A stretch of DNA of 64,000 nucleotides from JBBSBL01 sp046330255. Lineage in GTDB: Bacteria > Actinomycetota > Thermoleophilia > Solirubrobacterales > Solirubrobacteraceae. How positions within the stretch are numbered: the first letter of the stretch is position 1; the number at the start of each line of letters is the position of its first letter. Of this stretch, positions 23,774-31,626 are shown in pieces. The stretch is from the NCBI GenBank assembly GCA_046330255.1, contig JAXLTC010000001.1, positions 1 through 64,000 of the forward strand. Reading direction: 5' to 3'. Below the pieces are notes generated by a model, which was not told the origin of the DNA, did no database searches, and worked only from the letters and a program-made list of their open reading frames with translations. The position numbers and the translations under genes are program-made.

Positions 23774-25257
23774 GAGGATGTCCCGGTCGCTGTGGAACTT
23801 CTCGGTGGCGATCCGGTGGTTAGTGGGCGGCTGCGAGCGTAGCGGTCGGCTCGTGGGTCGTGGTGGTCGTGGTCGGCGAGGCGGTGGCGGCGCGCTTGGT
23901 GGCGACGTCGCGCTCGACGGCGAGCGTCAGCTTGGCGAGGTGGTCGACGCCGATGATCTTGCGGAACTGCTGCTCGGCTTCGAGCATGCCCGCGGCCGTC
24001 CAGCGCAGGCACCCCTCGCCGGACTGCCAGCGCTTGACGTTGCGGCTGGTGCGCCGGACGAACTCGATCATCGACTCGATCGGGTTCGTCGACGAGAGGG
24101 TGCGGCGCAGCTGCTCGGGGCAGCCCAGGCGCTGTAGCGTCAGCGTCTCGGCCAGGCCCTCGCGCAGGGACGCCGCAGCACCGGGATGGCTTCGAGCGAG
24201 CTCGTCGGCGAGCCGGGTCAGACCGTCGAGCGCGAGCTGGTGGTCGTTGCTCTTCCAGGCGGCCCGCAGCCGGCGCTTGACGACGCCGCGGTCGGCCTCG
24301 GGGAGGTGGTCGAGCACGTTTCTCTCCTTGTGACGGATGCAGCGCTGGACCGGGACGGGGCCGAGGACCTGATCGACCGCCGAGCGCAGCGCCTTGCCGC
24401 CGTCGAGGACGACCAAGACGCCTTGGTCGAGATCGAGGCCGCGATCGACGAGGTCGGCCAGCAGGTGCCGCGCGACCGTGGCGTTCTCGGTGCTGCCGTC
24501 CCAGAGTCCCAGCGGGATCTTGACGCCGTCGGTGCTCACGCCCAGCGCGACGACGCAGCAGCGGCCCTTCAGCTCGATCCCATCGAGCATCAGCGCCGCG
24601 AGCCGGACGTCGCCGAGGTCGCGGCTCATCAGCGCGCGCAGGTGCTCGGTCGTGCGGCCAACGAACTCGCGGCTGGCCGCCGATTTCGACGTCGAGCGCT
24701 CCGCATCGACGACGTCCTGGCCGACCGGCTCGCGGGTGCGAGCGAACCGCCGCGTCGAGACGCCGGCCAGCATCTGCTCGAGCACCAAGCGCGTCAGCGG
24801 GTCACGGTCGGCGAAGTGCGCATAGGTCGCCAGCTTGATCTCGCCGCTGCCGTCGGCTGCGCGCACCCGCGGACGCCGCACCCCGACGCGGCGCCCGCCA
24901 AGCGTGACTTCGCCGGCCTCGCGGCCGTGACGGACCGCGACGCGATCGGGATCTCGTCGCCCCTTCGGGCCGACGACCCCGCAGACCTCCTCTTCCATCA
25001 ACGTGCCCAGCACGCCGAGCCCGACGCCGACCGACAGCGCCAGCAGCCCGTCCTTCGCCGCATTCACGAGCTCGCCCAGCGCCTCCTGCACCGCGGGCGG
25101 CAGCCCAAGCTCGCGCCCGTCCTGCGGCTGCTCTACGGTCCCCATGGCGGTCCTCTCCTTCGTCGTGGATGACTTCGCACTCGCCACGCTCCCAGCGGGA
25201 GCGGACGAGGCGGGAGGACCGCCACCTACGAAATTCCACGAGCTACGGGACAACCTC
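23774..25257 (-). mobile_element. IS256-family insertion sequence, complete (about 1484 bp)
   Basis: Bounded by imperfect 24-nt terminal inverted repeats, 23774-23797 and 25234-25257: GAGG(A/T)TGTCCCG, six variable bases, then GTGGAA. Contains one full-length mutator-type transposase gene. Length and TIRs fit the IS256 family. I see no target-site duplication: the left flank ends GATAATCC and the right flank starts TCGGTGTCC. The left end lies in an older IS remnant and the right end in a toxin-like gene start, so the flanks are probably not a simple single insertion. Confidence 0.85.
23820..25145 (-). CDS. IS256-family (mutator-type) transposase
   Basis: 441 residues from the ATG at 25143-25145, preceded by GAAGGAGAGG at 6 nt. 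The DDE triad is visible: Asp188 in LMLDGIELKG, Asp248 in VVLDGGKALRSA and Glu357 in STNPIESMI. Also typical are the CIRHKERNVLDHLP block and the RRTSRNVKRWQSGEGCLRW region near the C-terminus. The low-complexity tail (a run of threonines) is unusual. No frameshift or stop, so the enzyme could be active. Confidence 0.93.
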   Translation of the reverse strand: MGTVEQPQDGRELGLPPAVQEALGELVNAAKDGLLALSVGVGLGVLGTLMEEEVCGVVGPKGRRDPDRVAVRHGREAGEVTLGGRRVGVRRPRVRAADGSGEIKLATYAHFADRDPLTRLVLEQMLAGVSTRRFARTREPVGQDVVDAERSTSKSAASREFVGRTTEHLRALMSRDLGDVRLAALMLDGIELKGRCCVVALGVSTDGVKIPLGLWDGSTENATVARHLLADLVDRGLDLDQGVLVVLDGGKALRSAVDQVLGPVPVQRCIRHKERNVLDHLPEADRGVVKRRLRAAWKSNDHQLALDGLTRLADELARSHPGAAASLREGLAETLTLQRLGCPEQLRRTLSSTNPIESMIEFVRRTSRNVKRWQSGEGCLRWTAAGMLEAEQQFRKIIGVDHLAKLTLAVERDVATKRAATASPTTTTTTHEPTATLAAAH

Positions 25258-25304
25258 TCGGTGTCCAGCACGCAACCACCGGCGCGGGCGTCACTCGGTT
25301 TCAC
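25258..25304 (-). pseudogene. PIN-domain-like toxin, first ~15 codons, truncated by the IS
   Basis: A GTG at 25302-25304 overlaps the antitoxin stop by GTGA and opens a frame reading KPSDARAGGCVLDT before the IS right end interrupts it. VLDT with a preceding hydrophobic strand is the N-terminal signature of PIN-domain toxins, whose first catalytic Asp is in that position. The remainder of the gene is not found on the other side of the IS. With so few codons left, the family call is an inference supported mainly by the antitoxin upstream. Confidence 0.45.
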
Positions 25305-25519
25305 GCGCGCTCTTCGCTGCGCAGCCGGTCGAGATAACCCGGCTCGAAGAGACCGTCGAAGACCCCGAGCGCATCCCCGACGTCAGGCTGGGCGCGCCGC
25401 ACCACGATCGCGTCGGCGCCCTCCGCCTGCACGGTCACCTCGTCACCGGCCTCCAGGCCCGCGCTCCGCAGGCACTCGACGGGCAGCATGATCTGGTTCT
25501 TGCTGGAGATTCTCGGCAT
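25301..25519 (-). CDS. AbrB/MazE-family antitoxin
   Basis: 72-residue protein with an N-terminal swapped-hairpin DNA-binding domain: PRISSKNQIMLPVECLRSAG, LEAGDEVTVQAEG, ADAIVVRRAQP. The C-terminal tail (VFDGLFEPGYLDRLRSEERA) is the usual toxin-binding region of VapB-type antitoxins. It would normally be followed by a PIN toxin; here only the first codons remain before an IS. A TACGAT box lies 12 nt before the ATG. It may now be a free repressor. Confidence 0.8.
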   Translation of the reverse strand: MPRISSKNQIMLPVECLRSAGLEAGDEVTVQAEGADAIVVRRAQPDVGDALGVFDGLFEPGYLDRLRSEERA

Positions 25520-25664
25520 CGCCTGTACTCGATCGTAGAGGCGCATCGGGCGAAAACGCCTCCTGCACGCGCCCGACTGTCCCGGCGCCGGCTCCCCGAG
25601 GAAGGGACGGGGCGTGAACCCGGCGCCGGTGGATCCACGACGGGTGTGGGAGACCCCGATATCC

Positions 25665-25715
25665 CATCGCGTCCCGGCTGGCGCCTCTCCTGGAGGCACA
25701 GGCCGGGATGCGATG
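25665..25715 (-). terminator. hairpin terminator downstream of intact ilvC
   Basis: Three stacked stems: CATCGC/GCGATG, TCCCGGC/GCCGGGA and GCCTC/GAGGC, closed by a short loop. It follows the ilvC stop by about 13 nt. There is no U-tract, as is common in high-GC actinobacteria; it may work in both directions. Confidence 0.75.
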
Positions 25716-25728
25716 CGACACGAGCGGG

Positions 25729-26739
25729 CTACCCCGCGTCGAACTCGGTGTCGATCCAGTCCATCATCGAGCGCAACTCGCGGCCCTCGCGCTCGACTCG
25801 GTGGTTCGACTGCTCGGCGCGCATCCGCTTGAAGCTCTCCTGGCCCGCGCGGTTCTCGGCGATCCACTCGCGCGCGAATTCGCCCGACTGGATCTCGCCA
25901 AGGATCTCCTTCATCGCCTGGCGGGTCGGCTCCGAGATCACCCGCCGCCCGCGCGTGAGGTCGCCGTACTCGGCGGTGTTGGAGATCGAGTAGCGCATCC
26001 CGGTGATGCCCTTCTCGTACATCAGGTCGACGATCAGCTTCAGCTCGTGCAGGCACTCGAAGTACGCCAGCCGCGGGTCGTAGCCCGCGTCCACGAGCGT
26101 CTCGTACCCCGCGCGGACCAGCTCGGTGACGCCGCCGCACAGGACGGCCTGCTCGCCGAACAGGTCGGTCTCGGTCTCTTCGCGGAAGCTGGTCTCGATC
26201 ACGCCCCCGCGCGTGGCGCCGATGCCCTTGGCGTATGCGAGCGCGAGCCCGAGCGCGTTGCCGGTGGCGTCGTGCTCGACCGCGACGAGCGCGGGCACGC
26301 CGCTGCCCTCGACGAACTGGCGGCGCACGAGGTGGCCGGGGCCCTTGGGGGCGACGAGCGCCACGTCGACCTCGGGCGGCGGCTCGACCTCGCCGTAGTG
26401 GATCGAGAAGCCGTGGCCGAAGAGCAGCATGTTGCCGGGCGCGACACCGTCGCGGACCTCGCCCTCCCAAACCTCGCGGTGCAGCTCGTCGGGCACCAGC
26501 ATCATCACCAGGTCGCCCCGGCTGGCGGCCTCGGCGGGCTCGGCGACCTCGAGGCCGTTGTCCCGCGCGGTCGCGACGCTGCGCGACTGCGGCCGCAGGC
26601 CGACGACGACCTCGACGCCGGAGTCCTTGAGGTTCAGCGCGTGCGCGTGGCCCTGGGAGCCGAAACCGATGATCGCGACGGTCTTGCCGTCCAGCAGCGC
26701 CAGGTCCGCGTCGTCCTCGTAGAACATCCCCTCGGGCAT
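25729..26739 (-). CDS. ilvC: ketol-acid reductoisomerase
   Basis: Class I enzyme (336 residues) converting acetolactate or acetohydroxybutyrate to the dihydroxy acid with NADPH and Mg2+. Rossmann motif VAIIGFGSQGHAHALNLKDS, VAPKGPGHLVRR, then the metal-binding C-terminal helices with FGEQAVLCGGVTELVRAGYE and GITGMRYSISNTAEYGD. TAGCCT lies 9 nt before the ATG, so it is probably transcribed alone and leaderless, apart from ilvBN at 43-45 kb. Its 3' half is 93% identical to the fragment at 19886-20454. Confidence 0.97.
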   Translation of the reverse strand: MPEGMFYEDDADLALLDGKTVAIIGFGSQGHAHALNLKDSGVEVVVGLRPQSRSVATARDNGLEVAEPAEAASRGDLVMMLVPDELHREVWEGEVRDGVAPGNMLLFGHGFSIHYGEVEPPPEVDVALVAPKGPGHLVRRQFVEGSGVPALVAVEHDATGNALGLALAYAKGIGATRGGVIETSFREETETDLFGEQAVLCGGVTELVRAGYETLVDAGYDPRLAYFECLHELKLIVDLMYEKGITGMRYSISNTAEYGDLTRGRRVISEPTRQAMKEILGEIQSGEFAREWIAENRAGQESFKRMRAEQSNHRVEREGRELRSMMDWIDTEFDAG

Positions 26740-26768
26740 CGGCGCGGCAGGCTAGCAGCGGCCGGCGC

Positions 26769-27623
26769 TCACGCCGTCGCCGCGGCGACCACCGCGCGGC
26801 CGGGGACGGCGAGTGAGCCGTCGGGGGCCTCATAGGGCGAGAGCCCATCGCCGATCCGCTCTCGCACCGCCTCACGCTCGTCGGGCGAGATCCGCGCGAC
26901 GGTCTCCGCGAACGGGCGCGCGAGGTCGCAGGTCCACGCCCAGAAGTCGTCGAGCGACTCGTAGCGGTAGGTGATGTCGACGGGCTCGCACTCGACCTCG
27001 CCGAAGCCCGCGCCCGCCAGCAGCGACGGGACGGTCTCGGTGCCCGACAGCGCGAACATCCCCGGCGTGCCGGGTGGCGGCGGCTCGGCATGCCCCAGCT
27101 CCACCAGCGCTTGCGCGGGGATCGACGCGAACGGGTTGACCTCCGGTCCCTCCCACACCGCCAGCGCGATCCGGCCGCCGGGCCGCAGCGTTCGCCGCGC
27201 CTCGGCGAACGCGGCCTCCGGGTCGACGGCGAACATGTAGCCCCAGCGGCAGAGGATCGCGTCGACGGTCCCGGCGCCGAAGTCCAGCCACTCGAGGTCC
27301 ACGACCCGCGCCTCGACGTTGCGGATCCCGCGCTCCCCCGCGCGCCGCCGAGCGATCTCGACCATCTCGGGCACCGCGTCGGCAAGCAGCACGCGCCCGT
27401 CCGGAGCGACCATCTCGGCCGCCAGCAGCCCCGCCTCCGCCGGTCCGCACGCCAGCTCCACGACCGTCATGCCCGGCCGCGGGCGGATCGCCTCGACCAT
27501 CCACAGCGTGACCGCCTGCACGGCCTGCGCCACGGCGTCGGCCCGCCTCCCCCAGCCGGCCGCGGCCTTCGACCAGCGCTCGTCGCGCTCGCGACGCATC
27601 TCCTCGGCGTCCACGACCGCCAC
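26769..27623 (-). CDS. SAM-dependent methyltransferase, UbiE-like
   Basis: 284-residue class I methyltransferase. Motif I is VVELACGPAEAGLLAAEM, followed by VLLADAVPEMVEIARRR, VDAILCRWGYMFAVDPE and LRPGGRIALAVWEGPE. This arrangement resembles the UbiE/MenG group but lacks family-specific residues I could use to decide. A TAGCGT box touches the first GTG, so the GTG at 27612-27614 may be the true start. The menaquinone cluster begins 1.6 kb away and contains no MenG, making it a candidate; this is inference. Confidence 0.8.
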   Translation of the reverse strand: MAVVDAEEMRRERDERWSKAAAGWGRRADAVAQAVQAVTLWMVEAIRPRPGMTVVELACGPAEAGLLAAEMVAPDGRVLLADAVPEMVEIARRRAGERGIRNVEARVVDLEWLDFGAGTVDAILCRWGYMFAVDPEAAFAEARRTLRPGGRIALAVWEGPEVNPFASIPAQALVELGHAEPPPPGTPGMFALSGTETVPSLLAGAGFGEVECEPVDITYRYESLDDFWAWTCDLARPFAETVARISPDEREAVRERIGDGLSPYEAPDGSLAVPGRAVVAAATA

Positions 27624-27624
27624 G

Positions 27625-29154
27625 CTAGCGCGCTCGGCGGGGTGCGGCTTGCGCGCATCGCGCCGCCGGCCGCTGGTAGATCCGCGTCAGGCGCGGCGTC
27701 GCCGGAAGCTCGCTCCCGCGAAAGACGGCGACCACCTCGGCCGGTCCGGACGCGCGGGCCACAGCGCCCCCGTCGAGAAGCCGCCCGGCGACGCAGCCGG
27801 GCCGGGGCCCGCGGCGAAGGGCCATCCGCACGCGCGCGAGCAGCGACCCGCCGGAGGGATCCTGTCGCCGGATCGTCAGCGTGCCGCGACAGCCGCGCGG
27901 GCATCGCACGGGGATCGCCAGCCGCCCGGAGCGATCGGCGCGCAGAGGCGACGGCGCCACGATCGCGTAATCGCAGCGCCCGGACACCGTCAGCTCGCGC
28001 GCGGCCGCGGAGCGGCGCACGACGCTCGTCTGGCCGCAGCGGTCCGTCTGGGCCCAGGCGAAGGTCCTCCCGTCGAAGTCCCACCGGCCGCCGTCGAGCG
28101 TCCCGTCTCCGGCCGGGAAGCGTGCGATCGTGCGCGAGCGCCCGTTCAGGTCGAAGACCCGCAGGCGCAGGTCGGTGCTGGTGACGTAGGGCTGGGCGCC
28201 GTCGAGCACGGCGACGCGATCGCCCGCGAAGCGCATCGCGAAGACGTAGCGCCCGCGCGGGAGGGGCAGCGTGCCGCCCGGCGCGCCGTCCGGCTCGAAC
28301 CACCGCAGCGCGCCGGTAGCCGGCGCCGCGGGCGAGGGGGGTTGCGCCAGGATCGCCGCCAGGCGGCCGTCGGACCGCTGCAGGGAGGCCATCGGCAACG
28401 CGCCCGTGGGCAGCACGAGTCGGTAGGCCTCGCGTCCCGCGGCCGCGTCGTACACGACCAACATGCCGGTCCCGTGCAGGAAGTCGCCGGCGACGTAGGC
28501 CACTCGCGCCCCGGCCGCCGCGACCACGCTCGCCCCGGCCGGGATCCGGCTCGGCGCCGGGGCGGATCCCCCGCTCAGCGGGCGAAACGCGATCGTCGCC
28601 GGCTCCGTGAACGAGCCGAAGAGCGCATACGCGAGCGTGTCGCCTTCCAGCCACGCCGACACGCCGGATCTCGGATCGCACCCGGGCTCGGTCGCGCAGT
28701 CGAGCGCCGTCCGGACCCGGCCTCCGGCGAGCGGGACCGCGCGCACCTGGTAGCGCAGCGTCACGATGACGTCGTCGTGCGCGTTGATCACGTCGAACCC
28801 GTTGTCGAGCCAACTCACCCAGCGAGGCGAGGCGGCGAGCTGGGTGACCGTGTGGTAGCCGCCCGCCCTCGTGCTCAGCGCGAGCGCGCGCACGGGGCCC
28901 CGCGCCCCGCCGCTCTCGATCTGCCAGGCGCCACCGGGCAGCAGCCGGCCCCAGACGACCGAGTCGCCCGCCAGCACCGGGCCCGCCAGGCCGGCGGCCG
29001 GGTTGTAGCCGAACGCCCGCGCACGCACCCTCGCGAAGTCGCCGAGCGTCTCGGCGCGGGCCCCTGCCGGCGCGGCAAGCACGGCGGCGCATGCCAGGAG
29101 CGCCATGCCTGCACCGGCGAGGGTGATCGACGACCGCGGCCGCATTCGGCTCAT
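27625..29154 (-). CDS. secreted beta-propeller-like protein of unknown function
   Basis: 509 residues with a signal peptide (ITLAGAGMALLACAAVLAAP, cleavage near ARA-ET). The body has repeated strand patterns such as VLAGDSVVWGRLL, LAASPRWVSWLDNGFD, VAAAGARVAYVAGDF and FAGDRVAVLDGAQP, as in seven-blade propellers. A C-terminal segment (AIPVRCPRGCRGTLTIRR) resembles the Ig-like strands common in secreted actinobacterial proteins. The ATG at 29152-29154 has GAGAGG close upstream. It ends 2 nt before the downstream methyltransferase gene. Confidence 0.8.
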   Translation of the reverse strand: MSRMRPRSSITLAGAGMALLACAAVLAAPAGARAETLGDFARVRARAFGYNPAAGLAGPVLAGDSVVWGRLLPGGAWQIESGGARGPVRALALSTRAGGYHTVTQLAASPRWVSWLDNGFDVINAHDDVIVTLRYQVRAVPLAGGRVRTALDCATEPGCDPRSGVSAWLEGDTLAYALFGSFTEPATIAFRPLSGGSAPAPSRIPAGASVVAAAGARVAYVAGDFLHGTGMLVVYDAAAGREAYRLVLPTGALPMASLQRSDGRLAAILAQPPSPAAPATGALRWFEPDGAPGGTLPLPRGRYVFAMRFAGDRVAVLDGAQPYVTSTDLRLRVFDLNGRSRTIARFPAGDGTLDGGRWDFDGRTFAWAQTDRCGQTSVVRRSAAARELTVSGRCDYAIVAPSPLRADRSGRLAIPVRCPRGCRGTLTIRRQDPSGGSLLARVRMALRRGPRPGCVAGRLLDGGAVARASGPAEVVAVFRGSELPATPRLTRIYQRPAARCAQAAPRRAR

Positions 29155-29209
29155 GTTCCTCTCAACGTTCGGCGCGCGCGGAGGTATCGCTCGGCCGGGC
29201 GGCCAGCCC

Positions 29210-30535
29210 CTACGCGGTGGCCGTCGGCGCCGCCGCCAGCGCTCCCCGCAGGATCTTGCCCGACGCCGTGCGCGGGACGGTGGCGACCGCGATGAAGGAC
29301 TTCGGCACCTTGTAGCCGGCGAGCGCGGCCGAGCAGTGGGCGCGAAGCGCGGCGGGATCCACCGGCGCGCCGTCACGCGGGACCACGAGCGCGGTGACGG
29401 CCTCCCCCCACTCCGGGTCGGGCGCCCCGAAGACGGCGGCGTCGGCGACCGCCGCGTGCGCGAGCAGCACGGCCTCGACCTCGGCCGGCGCGACGTTCTC
29501 GCCGCCCGTGACGATCAGCTCCGAGAGGCGGCCGGTGACCGTGAGCCGCCCGTGCTCGTCGAGGCGACCGAGGTCGCCAGTGTGCAGCCGGCCGTCCGGC
29601 CCCGCGACGCCGGGAGCGACCGTCGGCCCGGAGACGAGGATCTCGCCGTCCGCGCCGATCTCGACGCGCGTGCCGGGCAGCGGCCGCCCCGCGGTCTCGG
29701 GCTCGCCGGGCGCGGACGTCGCGACCTGCGAGCACGCCTCGGTCATCCCGTAGGTCTGGGCCACCGGCACGCCCGCCTCCAGCGCCCGGCGCGCCAGCGG
29801 CGCCGGCAGCGGCGCGCCGCCGATCAGGGCGCAACGCAACGCGGGCGGGCGCTCCAGCCCCGCGTCGAGCATCCGCGCCAGCGTCGTCGGCACCAGCGAG
29901 GCGAGCGTCACCCCCTCGCTCATCACCGCCCGGGTCGCGGCCGCGGCGTCGAAGCGCTCGTGCACCACGGCCGTCGTGCCGTAGATCGCGCTGCGCACCA
30001 GGATCGAGAGCCCGCCGACGTGCGCGAGCGGCAGAGCGCACAGCCAGCGCTCCTCCGGATCGAGCCCCAGTACCTCCGCCGACCCCGCGGCGCTGCGCTC
30101 GAAGTTCCCGTACGTCAGCCCGACCGCCCGCGGCGCCCCGGTCGTGCCCGAGGTGTGGAGCAGCACGGCAACCGCATCGGGATCCCGAACCGCCGAACCA
30201 TCCAATGGCGAACCACCCGCGAGCGGGCCCTCGACCACCACCGCCGCCCCTTCCGCGCGCCGTTCGCGCTCCGCCCCGGCGAGACGCAGGTCGATCGGCT
30301 GCGCCACCGCACCCACCAGCAGGCACCCGTGGAACGCGACCGCGAGCTCCAGCCCCGCCGGCAGCGCGATCGCCACCCGATCGCCCGCCCGAACCCCAAG
30401 CCCGACGAGAGCTCCCGCCGCCCCGCGAGCGCGCTCGAGCAACTCCCGATAGACCACCGACCCCGCCGTTGTCTCGACCGCCACCCGCTCGGGGTCGGCG
30501 GCGGTTGCGCGCTCGAGCCAGCCGTGGGTCGCCAT
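29210..30535 (-). CDS. menE: o-succinylbenzoate-CoA ligase
   Basis: Acyl-adenylating enzyme activating o-succinylbenzoate for menaquinone synthesis, ~441 residues. ANL motifs: P-loop LLHTSGTTGAPRAVGLTYGN, the A5 motif TYGMTEACSQVAT (the MenE form), HTGDLGRLDEHGRLTVTGR and the C-terminal lysine in PRTASGKILRG. I prefer the ATG at 30533-30535 because TAACTT lies 6 nt before it; a GTG at 30539-30541 would precede the likely transcript start. It diverges from menB across a long inverted repeat. Confidence 0.92.
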   Translation of the reverse strand: MATHGWLERATAADPERVAVETTAGSVVYRELLERARGAAGALVGLGVRAGDRVAIALPAGLELAVAFHGCLLVGAVAQPIDLRLAGAERERRAEGAAVVVEGPLAGGSPLDGSAVRDPDAVAVLLHTSGTTGAPRAVGLTYGNFERSAAGSAEVLGLDPEERWLCALPLAHVGGLSILVRSAIYGTTAVVHERFDAAAATRAVMSEGVTLASLVPTTLARMLDAGLERPPALRCALIGGAPLPAPLARRALEAGVPVAQTYGMTEACSQVATSAPGEPETAGRPLPGTRVEIGADGEILVSGPTVAPGVAGPDGRLHTGDLGRLDEHGRLTVTGRLSELIVTGGENVAPAEVEAVLLAHAAVADAAVFGAPDPEWGEAVTALVVPRDGAPVDPAALRAHCSAALAGYKVPKSFIAVATVPRTASGKILRGALAAAPTATA

Positions 30536-30572
30536 CGCCACAAGTTACGTCCCGCACCGAGCCGGCGGACCT

Positions 30573-30691
30573 GCGGCGGGGCGGCGACCGGGGGCCGCGA
30601 GCCGGAGGCCCCACACCCGGAGCCCGGCAGATCCCGCCACGGGCGAATCGCGCAGCCTCCGGAACGCGGTCGCCGGTCGCCGCCCCGCCGC
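30573..30691. repeat. long inverted repeat between menE and menB
   Basis: Arms 30573-30609 and 30655-30691 match at about 33 of 37 positions: an outer perfect 19-bp block starting GCGGCGGGGCGGCGACCGG, then CCGCG/CGCGG and CCGGAGGC/GCCTCCGG. The 45-nt loop holds a further GCCCG/CGGGC pair. Role unknown: terminator, cruciform operator or an inserted palindromic element. Confidence 0.75.
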
Positions 30692-30777
30692 CCACGGCGC
30701 AAGCACGACCGCAGTCCGCGCCGCCCACCGCGCAAGGGCTAACGTTGCCCGCCCGCCAGCGCACCCAGGAGCCACAC

Positions 30778-31617
30778 GTGCCAGACATCACCTGGACCCC
30801 CGCCGCCGAGTACTCCGACATCCGCTACGAGCTCTCCGGCGACGGCATCGCGAAGATCACGATCGACCGTCCCGAGGTCCGCAACGCGTTCCGCCCGCAG
30901 ACGCTGTTCCAGCTCGCCGAGGCGTTCGACCGAGCGCGCGACGACCCGCAGGTCGGCGTGATCGTGCTGACCGGCGAGGGGCCCGACGCGTTCTGCTCGG
31001 GCGGCGACCAGCGGATCCGCGGCGAGGACGGCTACATCGGCGACGACCAGGTGGCGAAGCAGGGCATCGGGCGGCTGAACGTGCTCGACCTCCAGATCCA
31101 GATGCGCCGAACCCCAAAGCCGATCGTGGCGATGGTGGCGGGCTACGCGATCGGCGGCGGGCACGTGCTGCACGTCTGCTGCGACCTCACGATCGCGGCC
31201 GACAACGCGCGCTTCGGCCAGACCGGCCCGAAGGTCGGGTCGTTCGACGGCGGCTACGGCTCGGGCCTGCTCGCACGCCAGATCGGGCAGAAGCGCGCGC
31301 GGGAGATCTGGTTCCTGTGCCGCCAGTACGACGCGCAGACCGCGCTGCAGTGGGGCCTGGTCAACGCGGTCGTGCCGCTGGGGGAGCTCGAGGCCGAGAC
31401 CGTGCGCTGGTGCCGCGAGATGCTCGCGCACTCGCCGCTGGCGCTGCGGATGCTGAAGGCGAGCCTCAACGCGGCGGACGACGGGCTGGCGGGGATCCAG
31501 CAGCTCGCCGGCGACGCGACGCTGCTGTTCTACATGTCCGACGAGGCGCAGGAGGGCCGCGACGCCTACGTGGATAAGCGCCGCCCGGACTTCGCGAAGT
31601 TCCCGCGGCGGCCGTAG
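30778..31617 (+). CDS. menB: 1,4-dihydroxy-2-naphthoyl-CoA synthase
   Basis: Crotonase-fold enzyme closing the naphthoate ring of menaquinone, 279 residues. MenB-specific features include ITIDRPEVRNAFRPQTLFQL, CSGGDQRIRGEDGY, AGYAIGGGHVLHVCCDLTIA (oxyanion loop) and GQTGPKVGSFDGGYGSGLLA. The GTG at 30778 has AGGAG 7 nt upstream, and a TAACGT further upstream gives a short leader, unlike most monocistronic starts here. First gene of menB-menA-menC. Confidence 0.96.
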   Translation: MPDITWTPAAEYSDIRYELSGDGIAKITIDRPEVRNAFRPQTLFQLAEAFDRARDDPQVGVIVLTGEGPDAFCSGGDQRIRGEDGYIGDDQVAKQGIGRLNVLDLQIQMRRTPKPIVAMVAGYAIGGGHVLHVCCDLTIAADNARFGQTGPKVGSFDGGYGSGLLARQIGQKRAREIWFLCRQYDAQTALQWGLVNAVVPLGELEAETVRWCREMLAHSPLALRMLKASLNAADDGLAGIQQLAGDATLLFYMSDEAQEGRDAYVDKRRPDFAKFPRRP

Positions 31618-31626
31618 CGGCAGGCC

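Noticed and set aside
18833..25728. Classical integrative element with integrase and tRNA att site
   Set aside because: No integrase, tRNA gene or phage gene was found; only the ilvC repeat supports integration, so this is kept as a hypothesis.
30205..30777. N-terminal extension of menB
   Set aside because: The frame is open but runs through the intergenic inverted repeat and opposite menE; the GTG at 30778 has a good ribosome site and gives the normal MenB length.
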